Part shown: piece by piece, positions 11,843 through 23,869 of the stretch | Layout: each line of letters opens with the position of its first letter | Numbering within the stretch: the first letter of the stretch is position 1 | Assembly: GCF_030272615.1 (NCBI RefSeq) | Contig: NC_081414.1 | Span: forward strand, 309,299,164 to 309,363,163 | Reading direction: 5' to 3' | Length of the DNA: 64,000 nucleotides | From: Cryptomeria japonica | Taxonomy: Eukaryota > Streptophyta > Pinopsida > Cupressales > Cupressaceae | The notes under the pieces: generated by a model | The model's database searches: none | Seen by the model: the letters and a program-made list of their open reading frames with translations, nothing else | What the model was told of the DNA's origin: nothing | Position numbers and translations under genes: made by a program

Positions 11843-13138
11843 ATTATAGGCAGTGGTTGTTCACACCACATGACCGATGACCGGAGTAAGTTTCTTACTT
11901 TGAAGGAATTTGATGGAGGTGTTGTGAGATTTGGAAATGACTCACCCTGCATGGTAAAAGGAAAGGGAACCATTTCTCTTGATGGAAAGAGCAGTGCAAA
12001 TGATGTCTATTGGGTTGAAGGATTGAAGCACAATCTGTTGAATGTTGCTCAATTCAATGATAGAGGTTATCCATTAGAATTCAAGAATGGAATGTGCAAA
12101 ATCTATGGAAGCAAAGGTGAACTTATTGCAACTGGAAAGCAGATAAAAGGTAACTTGTTTCACCTTAATCCTAAAGTCAACAATTGTTTAATTGCTAAAG
12201 TAGAAGATAGTTGGCTTTGGCATCATAGATTTTGTCATTTAAACTTTGATAACATTGTCAAAGTCAGTAAGTCCAAGTCGGTAAGAGGTTTGCCTTAGTT
12301 GGACAAATCGGTCAATGCTCTGTGTAACGAATGTCAGTTAGGGAAGATGATATCCTCAACTTTTAAGAGCAAATCTTTCTCAGCAAAACATTTATTAGAT
12401 TTGGTCCATGCAAACCTCTGTGGACCAATAAGGACTACAAGTATTCAAGGTGATCGATATTTTATGATTTTCACTTATGATTGCTCAAGAATGGTGTGGG
12501 TCACATTCTTGAAGGACAAAATAGAAGCCTTTAGAAACTTTAAGGAATTCAAGGCCTTGGCTGAAAAGGAAAGTGGAAAGAAGATAAAGTGCTTAAGAAC
12601 TGATCAAGGTGGTGAATTTACTTCAAAGGAATTCACTAGATATTGTGAAGACAATGGAATTAAGAGGCAACTTTCTGCACCTACGGCACCACAGCGGAAT
12701 GGTATTGCAGAGAGGAACAATCGGTCAGTTGTTGACATAGCTAGAATGATGCTAATACAAGGAGGTGTAGCAAAAACTTTCTGGAGAGAAGCCGTCAGCA
12801 TAGTTGTCTACACTATGAACTAGATTTTGGTTAAAAGAGGTAAGGATAAAACTCCTTATGAATACTGGTATGGTAGATCACCTAATGTCAGTTACTTTAA
12901 GGTTTTTGGAAGTAAATGTTTTATCAAGAGACGTGACTATATTGGTAAGTTTGATGGTAAGAGTGATGAGGGCATATTTCTTGGTTACTCCACCAAGAGC
13001 AAAGCCTATAAATGTTACAACAACCAAACAAAGAAGATCATTGAAAGTGTTGATGTCCAAGTGGATGAGTGTCCTAAAGTTTTAGGAGAAACCAGTGAGG
13101 AGAAGAAGGAAGATGAACCTTACATTCTAATTTTGTAA
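11843..13138 (+). pseudogene. pol: Copia-1 protease and integrase (inactivated)
   Basis: The region continues the frame of gag across TAG 11840. The aspartic protease motif reads IIGSGCSHHM where the family has IIDSGCSHHM, so the catalytic Asp is Gly. The GAG-pre-integrase region follows (WLWHHRFCHLNFDN, then CNECQLGK as the CX2C half of the zinc domain). In the integrase core the first acidic residue is lost (HANLCGP for HTDLCGP). The second (LRTDQGGEF) and the Glu (NGIAERNN) remain. Stops at 12296 (TAG), 12821 (TAG) and 13136 (TAA) lie in one frame. The C-terminal part, TPYEYWYGRSPNVSYFKVFG onward, is well conserved. Confidence 0.9.
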
Positions 13139-14910
13139 CCAGAACCAGTGAAACTAGAAGTTGGTGAAATGAATGTTGTTGCAGTACCAATTCAACCGAA
13201 ACAAGTAGATTCTGCAGAAGATGGAGATAGTGAGGAAGAAGAACCTGAAAATAATGATCATGTTAGTCCAAGGTATGTGAGACTCATCATAATCCTGACT
13301 AGATTATTGGAGATAAAGATGCTAGTGTGCTAACCAGAAGAAGAATTAGAGAGAATTTCTATATGATCTCCACTATTGAGCCTAGAACAATGAAGGAAGC
13401 CTTTGGAGATGATCACTGGATCAAGGCTATGGAAGAGGAGCTTGACCAGATTGAGAAGAACAATACATGGACCCTAGTACCCAGACCGGTGAATAAAAAT
13501 GTAATTGGTACTAAATGGGTATTTGGGAATAAACTGAATGAATATGGAGTAGTAGTCAGAAACAAAGCCAAATTGGTATGCAAAGGTTATGCACAGGAAG
13601 AAGGAGAAGACTATGGTGAGACATTTGCACCAATTTATAGTTTGGAAGGTGTTAGGACTCTACTTGAATTTACAACATATAGGGGATTCAAAGTATATTA
13701 GATGGATGTGAAGTCAACATTTCTAAATGAAATACTAGAAGAGGAAGTCTACATTAAACAACCAGATGGTTATGCTTTGACAAATGCAAAGGATATGGTG
13801 TGTAACTACACAAGGCACTATATGGTTTGAAGCAAGGACCAAGAGGATGGTATGAAAGACTACATTCACACTTGGTGAAGATAGGCTTCCAGAGAACCAG
13901 TGAAGACAACAATATATATCTCAAGACTGAAGGAGATAAGATACTGGTTAGTGAAGTGTTTGTAGATGATATCATTTTTGGAGGCAATGATGACTGAGTG
14001 ATGACTTTGCAAATGAGATGAAAAGTGAATTTGAGATGTCTCTAGTAGGAGAGATAAAATTCTTCACAGGTTTGCAAATTCAACAGATGAAGAGTGGTAT
14101 TTTTATCATATAGTCCAAATATGTGAAAGAGGTATTGAAGACATTGGAATGGGAGATTGTAAACCAGTTGGGACACCAATGGTTATAGGTTGTAAACTGT
14201 CTAAGGAGGATGATGTCGCATCTGTTGATGAAAAGGAGTACAGGTCTATGATAGGGAAACTACATTATGTTATTCACAGCAAACCGGATATTGCTCATGC
14301 AGTTGGATTAGTTGCCAGATTTCAGAAGAACACAAAGGAAACACACATGGTAGCTACTAAAAGGATATTCAGATATTTGAAAGATACTATTGATTATGGA
14401 TTATGGTATCCATATGCAGGTAGCTTTGATTTGAAAGTCTATACAGATGCAGATTGGGCAGGAAATGTTAATGACAGGAAGAGCACAACCGGAGGTGCAT
14501 TCTTTCTTGGAGGAAGGCTTGTATCTTGGAGCAACACGAAGCAAAGTTGTATATCACAGTATACTGCTGAAGCTGAATGTGTTGCAGCCTATATGAATTA
14601 TACCCAGGCAATCTGGATGAAACAGATTCTAGAAGGATTCAAATTGAAGATCACAGGATCGATAAAGATTGTATGTGATAACACCAGTGCAATAAATATT
14701 TCAAAGAACTTGGTGTTGCATGCTAGAACCAAGCATATTGAGCTAAAATATTATTTCTTGAGGGAGAAAATGCAGAGTAAAGATGTGTTACTGGAGCATG
14801 TATCTACTAAGGAACAACTAGCAGATATCTTTACCAAACCTCTGCCTAAGACTACTTTTGAGTATCTTAGAGGTCAGCTAGGGGTTGTGCCCCTACATGA
14901 GGTTAATTGA
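13139..14910 (+). pseudogene. pol: Copia-1 reverse transcriptase and RNase H (inactivated)
   Basis: A Glu-rich linker leads into the RT_copia domain (DDHWIKAMEEELDQIEKN, then TWTLVPRP). The active-site motif is present as FVDDIIFGG near 13960. The RNase H part (14149-14910) is one open frame with YTDADWAG, AEAECVAA and CDNTSAI as its acidic residues, and a normal end (TKPLPKTTFEYLRGQLGVV). Damage: a frame change near 13290, TAG at 13300-13302 and 13699-13701 (both where Gln is expected), a frame change near 13800, and further disruption around 13990-14145. Confidence 0.9.
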
Positions 14911-15242
14911 GCAGATGTCATCAATCCCGGAGCTAATTGAAGAATCTTGAAGTAGGATTAGTGTAGAGTGGAGCTACTCCACAGGGGGAGCAGCTTGATG
15001 CAGAACAATGAAGTATGACACTGTATGTTTTACTTTCACTTTGGCATTGTTGTCAAAGGGGGAAAAGAATTGTATGATTGATAAGGAGAAGAACTGTAGC
15101 CAATTACCAGCTGAAGACATGGAGACTCAGTTGAAGGAGAGTACATGGAAAAATGTAAGCCAGGATTCCTATACCTGTGTATGTGCATTGCTCTCAATCA
15201 TCACAATCAAAGGGTATTGATATTTGTATTGCCATCAATGCC

Positions 15243-15254
15243 AAAGGGGGAGAT
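15243..15254 (+). other. Polypurine tract of copia-1
   Basis: AAAGGGGGAGAT directly abuts the 3' LTR, the expected site of plus-strand priming. A second, similar tract (CAAAGGGGGAAAAG) lies near 15054. Confidence 0.85.
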
Positions 15255-16540
15255 TGTTGGCATTTGCATGAAGATTGTATTGATGAACTATTGTGTTGTC
15301 AATGATGTCAATTGTAACCGATAATGAAAGTAATAGAGTTGTATTGCAACTAGTAGTTGAGCTAGTGAAGGAAACTGATATTACTAAGGAAGCAATGAGA
15401 TCAACCTGTAGCCCTACCTGTTGATATGCCAAACCCTAACCGATGGAGCTTGGTGAATCGGTTGTGTTGATCTATGATCGAATGATGATCAAAGATGATT
15501 ATACCACATATGCATGATGCATGTGTTGAGTTTCAAATTTGTTTTGGCGTGTAGAGATAACTGTTTTATCTTGGGAATGAGCGAGTGCATTACATGAAGT
15601 GAAAATTGTGTGATAAGTTACAGGATTTGATGAAGCGATGATCAAGGAGCAGTCAAGGTTGTCTTGTACAATGTGCAATGTTTGCTATGTAATCCAATGG
15701 TCATGTTTAAACCAATTTGTTTGTAATCTCTATGAGATCTTAGGTTTGTGATGTATTACCAACCTATTGTTTTTCTTATAAGGTCGATGAGTTGTTTTGT
15801 TGTAGTATTGGCAATTTTGGTTAAGTGTCAATGTGATTGATTGTCGAACCAGAAGGAGTATCTAAAGTATGTTTGAAGGTAGATAGGAGCATGAAAAGGA
15901 TCTAATCAAGCAGAGTAGTGCTATTTACCAAATCAACAAAATACTGTTGTTCTCTAGCAATTACAACAGTTAAATCCCTTAACCGGGTAAGCTTTAACAG
16001 GATTCGTGATATTTGGATCCTCTAACCAGGTCATCCATTAGCTTGGATTTCAAATCCTCTATCGAGGTTACTCCTAACAGGGTATTTCTTTTAACATGGC
16101 ATTATAGTCAAACCCTTAACCGGGTGGTCCTTAACTGGATTTGTTCCTAACATGACATTTTTGTAAAGCTTCTAACAAGATTTGGCTCCTAACAGGGCGA
16201 ACTTCAGAAGAGTTTAGAATACTTGTGGGTATTCATCCCCACCGTGGTTTTTCCCATTTGGGTTTCCACGTCAAAAATCATTATGTCAAGTGGTGAATGG
16301 TTTTTGTGGTTATGTTTTGATATGGTTAACTAGTAAAGCCACTTAGATGTGTTAAGATGACCGACAATAATCTAAAATGTGTTTTTACTATTGTTAGTAA
16401 AGTGGTTTGATATTTTGGCTTAATGGTTTGAGAGTTTTAGATCTTTTACACTATTATTTTTGTTATGCCAGTCAACCAGTATACTTGACAATGTAGTTGC
16501 AGTTTGTAGTTTAGTGTTTGAACCAGTTAATTCAGAGACT
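15255..16540 (+). repeat. 3' LTR of copia-1, truncated
   Basis: It matches the 5' LTR from TGTTGGCATTTGCATG, with scattered substitutions that are largely C/T and A/G. Similarity stops near 16540, so roughly the last 100 bp (C-tract and terminal CA) are missing. At the break, GTTTGTAGTTAGTTTAGTG (from 16541) echoes GTTTGTAGTTTAGTG (from 16502), suggesting a microhomology-guided rearrangement. Confidence 0.85.
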
Positions 16541-16972
16541 GTTTGTAGTTAGTTTAGTGTATTGACCCAAATCCTTCCCTACTAAATAATTCTCCCTTAT
16601 TTTGCCCAACCCCTCATCTCTATAAGAATTATTTGTTGTGGTAAATGGAATAATCTAAAATCTAGGGACCTGACATGATACTTTTGAGATGTATCAATGC
16701 CTCACTAAATGATTTATGTTGAAAGTAACAAGACCAATATCAATATATATTTAATGGAAAGGAAACAAAAGGGGAACACATATTCAAACTAAGGAAGATT
16801 CTATAATTTTCTATAATTGGGAAGCCCTTGTGATTTTTCTATCAAATCCTATTTTTTGGGGAACAAGAGACAAAATAACAACACTCCCCTAGGTTAATAG
16901 ATTGGTTAAGGATAGTAGTGAACAAAAGGATAAAATAGCTACCATGGGTGATGAGTTCAAGTAGGGATAGGA
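16541..16972 (+). pseudogene. Left part of older target with coding-like frame
   Basis: From about 16895 a frame reads VNRLVKDSSEQKDKIATM and, after two stops, continues across the LINE insertion into the right part beginning at 25917 when one copy of the 15-bp duplication is removed. It looks like the coiled-coil tail of an older retroelement protein, but no family is certain. The part before 16895 shows nothing recognisable. Confidence 0.35.
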
Positions 16973-16987
16973 CAATCTTAATTCCAT
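16973..16987 (+). repeat. LINE target-site duplication, left copy
   Basis: CAATCTTAATTCCAT is repeated exactly at 25902-25916. It abuts the poly-T (poly-A of the - strand element) on the left. Confidence 0.9.
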
Positions 16988-18147
16988 TTTTTTATCAGTA
17001 AATATGTCTTTATATTGATTAGCAAAAGGATTTACATATTATGTTCAAGTCTAGAATTATATCAAAAGCAGCTAACATCCTGCAATTCTAGATCTAAAAA
17101 CTCGTATATTACATATTATAACTATCAAAATGGGCTTTAGGTCTCTATACATAACATTATCATATAAACAAAAATTAACAAAAAAGAACATGTTCATTGT
17201 TCACTGCTCCACCACACGCTTCTTGCGATCCTCAGCTACCTTTACACCCACCACTTCATCGGAGGACACAGTCTAGGTTTGCACAATTGAGAAAGATCCT
17301 TCCAAAAGATGAGGATGTTGCTTTGAAATGACATAACCAATCAACCTACCTCACTTCCTCTTGGGGACACTAGACGCCTCTCCCTATTCCTTGTTGGCTT
17401 CTTTTGGAAATAACTTTGCAACTTCTTCTAGATCGCCAATTGGGCCTCCCTAGCTTATAAGAACTCTTTTACCCCTTGCAAGCCAATTTGTGTTGAAGCT
17501 TGCCTAACTTCCTTATTTCCATTAACACTCCACAATAGGAAAGGTCAGAGGGGTGGTATGAATTCCTTGACATGGATCCAATCTCTACCTATACATATAA
17601 AGCATTCGCCTTGTCGTGCCATCCCTATGAGATTTGCCAACCCCCAGCACTAGTCATCTTTCACGCATGAATGCATCAGCCAAAATACCGACTCCTTCAA
17701 TTTGAACTCAAGATACCAATTTAAGAATAGTGAGGCAATGTCGATGTTAGTTCGATATCGATATTCAACTTTTAGGTATATGTCACCCAAAATGATTTCC
17801 ACCCTTGTCAGGAAGGTCGCCTCTAAAATTTTGAAAATATGGGACAATCGTTCATTCAAGATTCTTCCCTAGAAAGCCACCATAGGTTCCGTGGTCTGGA
17901 GAGAGAAGTTAACCTACATCATGACAATCTCAAACACTCACCAAACGAGAAGCTTCACCATCACACCTTCAATCCTTAGTGCCAAATTTACAATGACAAC
18001 TATCTGTCCACCTTAGAAATTTAATCCCTCGCCTATCTGTCCCATGCCATGCAATAAATTCATTTGGAGCAACTCACACTCCATCTTTGTTGTAAGTTTA
18101 CTAAATTTTCATTGGAAATAGAGACGTTCTTTTTTGCACGTAATAAA
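16988..18147 (-). pseudogene. LINE-type element, 3' half
   Basis: On the - strand a stop-riddled frame continues from the RNase H part beyond copia-2. It includes the segment ILGDIYLKVEYRYRTNIDIA near 17800-17730 and ends VAEDRKKRVVEQ before a stop near 17201. About 210 bp of 3' UTR and a poly-A run (T7 at 16987-16993 on +) follow, directly next to the target duplication. The overall size without copia-2 is about 2.0 kb, so the element is 5'-truncated. The protein segment after RNase H is not one I can name. Confidence 0.75.
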
Positions 18148-19326
18148 TGTTAGACAGATCTGATACCGGGAGTAAACTGAAAGGGGGGGTGAATCAGTTT
18201 ACCATCAGAAATTTAGAACTTATGCATATTAAAACCAATAAACCGGAGCACAAAGAAACCAACACAATGAAGGATAGAACATGAAAGCATAGTACACACA
18301 ACAACAATATTTTGACGTGGAAAACCCGGTAAAGGGAAAAACCACGATGGGAAACCCTACCCACAATCAGATAATACTTCTACAACAACATGTGAAATTA
18401 CAATGGGGATTGCACTTTCAAGCAGGCCAATTAACTACAACTCACTGCTCATCACAAAAAGAAGTCTCACTAACTTACAAAAACATCGGACTACAATCCA
18501 TAAAGAATGAACTATGAAAGTAGCATCTCCTAATGCTTGATACAATTCCAGTTAAGCACAGATGTCTGCCCTACAATACAAAAACCTTCACCGAATGATA
18601 TATCACTTGTTTGTATATAAACCTTCCTCTGATAATGTAGACATAACCATCGATCCCATCCATCGACATATAAATTACATGAATAAGTCACCTATAAATA
18701 CAGATCATCAACCTTATTAACAAGGTTGGCTAAACCCTAAACCCATAATAACAAAAATTACATTACACGGTATCACTGAACCAATATTATGATTTGCATT
18801 ATATAGCATGGACCTAAATCAATTAACCAAATAATTTCATCCTCCGAAAATTCCGCTAAGACCAAAATCCAACACGCTTCACCAACCCGTAGAAACCCTT
18901 AGTGAAGTAACACAGAAAGTCTAACCGGATCCAAATAGGACCACCATAACACAACTTTAGCCAGTGCAAAGTCACCAAACACTCGAAATATGATCAAGAA
19001 GCACCTTCAGTATGATAGAAACTGATTCCATAAGCCGGACCAAAATCGTCTGACCAAAACACCAAATATCACATACCGGTAAAGCTAACTAGTACCGGGA
19101 ACATAAGCAATAGTTACCAGAGCACCAAGACATGAACCAATAGAATATGGCAAACAAATAACCATCCAGAGTAAGCAACCAAAACCGATTCCAGAAATTT
19201 GATCATACCGGATCAGAATCATAGCCAAAACCAAGATGATCATCAAGACTAATCGGGATAGGTCCAACTGGGATATAGTGTTGACATCAATGACAACACT
19301 TAACCAAATCCAACATATTGCCAACA
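18148..19326 (-). repeat. 3' LTR of copia-2 (1,179 bp)
   Basis: On the + strand it reads TGTTAGACAGATCTGATACC ... ATATTGCCAACA and pairs with 23870-25042. It carries the reversed C-tract (GGGGGGGTGAATCAG), TTTTGACGTGG and GGGAAAAACCACG seen in the other LTRs. Confidence 0.93.
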
Positions 19327-19335
19327 ATCTCCCCC
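19327..19335 (-). other. Polypurine tract of copia-2
   Basis: ATCTCCCCC on + is GGGGGAGAT on the coding strand, directly next to the 3' LTR. Confidence 0.8.
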
Positions 19336-19577
19336 ATTGGCATTGATGGAAACACTAAATATGAAAAACATCCAAGTGCCAAGGAATGCCAACAATCTCC
19401 CTCAAACATATGACTAATTTTCACATGAATACCAACTCTCCCTCTTTGACATCAATGACAAATGACAGATACTAAACCAAACAGCTGACTACTCCCCTTG
19501 AGTAGTAGCATCATCTCATCAACTTGAATCAAAGAAAATATCTGATAAGCTTACCGGATGGATGCATTCTTGCATCT

Positions 19578-21280
19578 CTAAGTCTCTTCGGGAGGGTTGG
19601 TAACCCCCAACTGATCTTTGAGATATTCAAAAGTATCTTTAGGAAATGGTTTATTTAGAATATTTGCAATTTACTCCTTAGTAGGCACATAAACCAATCT
19701 GACTTCCTTTGCTTCAACCTTTTCCTTCAAGAAATTGTACCTTATAGAAATGTGTTTTGATTTGGAATGAAATACCGGATTATTTGACATATCAATAACA
19801 ACAGTATTATCACAGTGAATAACAATAGGCTAATCATAACTTACCCTTATATCTTTTAGCATTTGTTTCATCCATAAAATCTGAGTACAGTTGGTAGCAG
19901 CAACTACATATTCTGCTTCAACAATAGATAATGAAGTACATGATTGTTTCTTGCTAAGCCATGAAACCAACTTCTTCCCAAGAAATAATGCACTGGTGGT
20001 AGTGCTCTTCCTGTCATCCACATCTCTTGCCCAATCAGAATCTGTATATGCACATAATTTGAAGTCATCATTCTTTGGATACCATAACCCAAGGTTTGTT
20101 GTACCTACCAAAAACCTGAATATCCTCTTAACAACAATATCATGAGTTTCTCTAGGATTTGACTGAAATCTAGAGGCAATACAAACAACATTTATAATAT
20201 TAGGTCTAGTTTGAGTTAAGTACAACAATCCACCAATCATTGATTTGTATCTACTTGGATTCACTTTAGGGGATTCATCATCCTTTGACAATTTGCAACC
20301 GGTTATCATAGGAGTACCGACATGTTTGGAATTCTCAAGTCCAAATTTCTTAAGTAGCTCCTTCACATACTTATTTTGAAAAATGAAAATAACTTTACCA
20401 GTTTGAGTAATCTGCAAACCTAAGAAAAATTTCATCTCACCAATCATAGACATTTCAAATTCATTCTTCATATCATTAGCAAATTTCATGCATAGACTAT
20501 CTTCTCCTCCAAAAATAATATCATCCACAAAGACTTCAATGATCAGTATGTCATCATGCTCAATTTTGTAATATAGGTTACTATCAACATTACCTTTGCT
20601 AAAACCAAGCTTAGAAAGATATTTGTCTAATCTAGCATACCATGCCCTAGAGGCTTATTTTAGTCCATATAGATTTTTGTTCATTCTGCAAACCATGTCC
20701 TTGTCTTCTAATAAACAAAATCAATCAGGTTGCTCAATTTAGACTTCCTCTTCAAGATCTCCATTCAAAAATGCACATTTGACATCCATCTGATATACTT
20801 TGTAGTTCTTGTGTGCAGCATAAGCAAGAAAAAGTCTTAACACTTCAATTCTTGCAACCGGGGCATAAGTCTCACCATAATCAACTCCTTCTTGTGAATA
20901 ACCTTTTCAAACCAATATAGCCTTGTTCCTCACAATTTGACCTTCCTCATTCAATTTATTCCTATAAACCCATTTAGTTTCACTAATGTTCTTTTCTTTA
21001 GGTCTAGGAACTAGTTCCCATGTCTTATTCTTTTCAATCTGATCTATTTTTTCTTCCATTTCTTTTATCCAATTTTCATCTTTACTTGCTTCAATAAATG
21101 ATTCCAGTTCAATTTGAGAAATCAAACATACCTCTTCAGTAGCTAGCCTTCGCTTAGTCATCACACCTTTGCTTTTATCTCCAATGATTTAATCTTCAGA
21201 ATGATTTAGTTTCACATACCTGGGAGTCTTTGAATTTTCTTTATTTACTGACTCTTTATGTTGTTCCTCCGTCATAGTTG
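19578..21280 (-). pseudogene. pol: Copia-2 reverse transcriptase and RNase H (stop-containing)
   Basis: RT_copia begins near 21160 (TKRRLATEEV, WIKEMEEKIDQIEKN, TWELVPRPKEKN). The conserved [18 protein letters not shown] follows, then FVDDIIFGGEDSL near 20520. RNase H shows YTDSDWARDVDDRKST, VEAEYVVAATN and HCDNT, and ends KDQLGVTNPPEET before the stop at 19578. Stops interrupt it near 20906 (Q/C position before KGYSQ), near 20740-20655 and near 19832. The catalytic motifs survive, but the protein cannot be made as one piece. Confidence 0.9.
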
Positions 21281-22640
21281 AGTTTTTTTTATGTTACCAG
21301 AGTGACAGGTTCATTGTTTTGAGCAACTTCATGCATTACCAGTTTAGGTCTGATAAATTCATCTTTCGGTCTATAGTCAAATGATCTGATATGATTACGG
21401 TCATGTTCATCCACCTTGACATTTATGCTCTCTATTATCCTATTAAATATTTTATTATAATATCTATATGCTTTGCTTTTAGTGGAATAACCCAAAAATA
21501 TTCCTTCATCACTTCTAGGATCAAATTTTCCCAATGCATCATCTCTTCTAATGTAACATTTACTTCCAATTTTTTTGAAATATCTGACAGTAGGAGTATG
21601 ACCAAACCATAATTCATAAGGAGTCTTACCGGTATCACCTTTTATGTGTACTATTTTGAAAGTGTATACAACTGTATTAACAACTTCTCTCCAATAAATA
21701 TCAGACAATTTAGCTTTTGTCATCATAGTCCTTGCCGCATCCAATATGGTTATGTTCTTCCTTTCCACCAATTCATTCTGTTGTGGAGTCATAGGTGTAG
21801 AAAGTTGTCTTCTGATTCCATTCTTCTCATAAAAGTTATTGAATTCATAGGATGTAAACTCACCACCCTGATTTGATCTCAAATACTTTATCTTCAATCA
21901 TGTCTTAGTCTCAATCATAGCTTTAAAGATTCTAAATTTCTCAAAAGCTTCAGATTTTTTTTTCAAAAATACTACCCACATCATTCTAGAATAATCATTA
22001 ACAAGTAACATAAAGTATCTATCGCCTTGAAAAATTTTAGTCATTGCCGGTCCACACAGATCAATATGAATAAGATCAACAATTTCATTAGATTTATCAT
22101 GTATGCTTCTAAAAGAAGTTCTGACTTGCGTACCCATTTGACATTCTCTACATACCAGATTATGAGGTTTGACAATTTTGGGCAAATCTCTGACAACCTG
22201 TGTTGAACTGATCTTCACTATGCAATCAAAATTTACATGACACATCATCTTATGCCATAACCAACTTTCATCAATCTGAGCAATCAAGCAAGCTTTCTGA
22301 CCAGAGTTCAAATGAAAGATGTTTCCATTGGTCTGAGTTCCGGAAGCAATTTCCAATCCAGATCTATTGATGATCTTACATTTCCCATCCTTGAATTGTA
22401 AATGAGATCCTCTATCCACCATCTGACCTACACTTAAAAGATTATTATTTAAGCCTTCAACATAATAAACATTATCAGTGTTAGTCTTACCATCCAATGA
22501 TATTGTTCCCTTGCCTTTGATTCTACATGGTTTGTTGTCTCCAAATATGACTAATCCGCCATCAAATTCTTGTAGTGATATAAATCTTCTCTTGTCCCCA
22601 TTCATATGATGTAAGCATCCACTGTCTATAACCCATTCAT
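21281..22640 (-). pseudogene. pol: Copia-2 protease and integrase
   Basis: The protease keeps WVIDSGCLHHM (22640-22608). GAG-pre-integrase has WLWHKMMCHVNFD and CRECQMG. Integrase keeps the first Asp (HIDLCGP) and the Glu (ELVERKN), but the second Asp is Asn (LRSNQGGEF), which should abolish strand transfer. A stop near 21898 separates the two open parts. The C-terminal region TPYELWFGHTPTVRYF and KSDEGIFLGYSTKSKAYR-like stretch are intact. Confidence 0.9.
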
Positions 22641-23814
22641 CATTTTCTTCAATTTTAGTAGTTAAAGCCTTTTCCTCAGTATGAGTTGCTTCAATGACAG
22701 GTTTGGGAGAATCATCCTTGATAGCAATAAAAACCCAGTCCTTACCGGAGGAAGCTCCATTACCAGTTCCACTCACAAGTTCATCATCATCATCATCAGT
22801 AATACCAAAATCGTCATCACTAGCATAATAACATGATTTATCCTTATTCCTTCTGAATATAGGTTTGTTCTGATATTCCGGATTAGGCTTATAACTCTTC
22901 ACAAATCTTGCATGATTCCTAGCAGCTCTTTCAGAGCATCTAGAAGTAAAATGACCAATCTTATTGCATGAAAAATATTTAAAAGGGACTTTGCCTTCAT
23001 ACTTACTTCCATCTAGTCCTTTAGGAATTCTTCTAGCAATCGGGGCTTCCAACTCTTCAAGTTCTCTTTCTTCTCTTTCAATGTCCTCCATATCTTTAGC
23101 ATACATCTCCTTCCAATCTATCTTCTTCTTACCGGAGGAAGATGCTTTAAATGCAGTCTCAGTTTTAGTAGCACTCTGATCTCCAAGTTTGTCAAGCTCA
23201 AAAGAAGTCAATTTCCCAAGCAATGTATCTCTGGTAATAGGGGTACTTGACATTGTCTGGAGTTCATTGATTGCAGTAGCCTTCATCTTATAAGCTAGAG
23301 GTAGAACTCTTAGAACTTTTGACACTCTCTCATCCTCACTAACTGATTTGCCATAACATTTGATTCCCATAACAATCTCATTTACTCTATCCATGAAAGA
23401 ACTTATCTTCTCATCTTCTTCCATCTTCAAAGTTTCATACCTTACCCGAAAACCTTCAAGTTTTGCAATTTTCACATCCTGGTCACCTTCATAAAGAGTT
23501 TCAAGATTTGTTCAGATCAACTTTGCATTCTCCAACTCTATGACATCCAATAGCTTTTCATCAGATAGGGCACTTAACAATGCTTCTTTTGCTCTGACGT
23601 CACTTTCAGCCTTATTTTGTTCATCAGCAGGTGTCGATGTTCCAAAATTAGGATCATGAGGTATATACCCTTTCTCCACTATCTCCCAAACTTCAACTCC
23701 AAGACATCTTTGATGAATTTTCATTCACTCCTTCCATATTTTGTAATTTGTACCATCAAATCTAGGACTCTCCTTTCGATAGGGATTGAATGTAGAACTA
23801 GATGCAGTTACCAT
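22641..23814 (-). pseudogene. gag: Copia-2 gag (two early stops)
   Basis: ATG at 23814 opens a Gag with the usual FDGTNYKIWKE motif. The next codon is TGA where Arg (CGA) is expected. A second TGA near 23510 replaces a Trp (AKLI-stop-TNLETLYEGDQDV). From 23475 the frame is open through the capsid region (KVLRVLPLAYKMKATAINEL) and the zinc knuckle. The knuckle is YFSCNKIGHFTSRC, with the first Cys changed to Tyr. A run of Asp codons near 22790 precedes the protease. Confidence 0.9.
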
Positions 23815-23855
23815 CGGATCTCCTCAAGCGGTTAAGCTTCTGCAGAGAGGACCTT

Positions 23856-23867
23856 GCTCTGATACCA
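23856..23867 (-). other. Primer binding site of copia-2, tRNA-Met type
   Basis: GCTCTGATACCA on + is TGGTATCAGAGC on the coding strand, two bases inside the 5' LTR. Confidence 0.9.
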
Positions 23868-23869
23868 AT

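Larger units (their letters stand above)
9309..16540 (+). mobile_element. Copia-1: decayed Ty1/copia LTR retrotransposon
   Basis: The order is 5' LTR, tRNA-Met primer site, gag, protease, integrase, reverse transcriptase, RNase H, polypurine tract, 3' LTR. Integrase before reverse transcriptase defines Ty1/copia. The left flank CAATA (9309-9313) would be the 5-bp target duplication. Its partner is lost because the 3' LTR is cut short near 16540. Frameshifts and many stop codons make it non-autonomous today. A solo LTR of a related family lies at 40819-42262. Confidence 0.93.
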
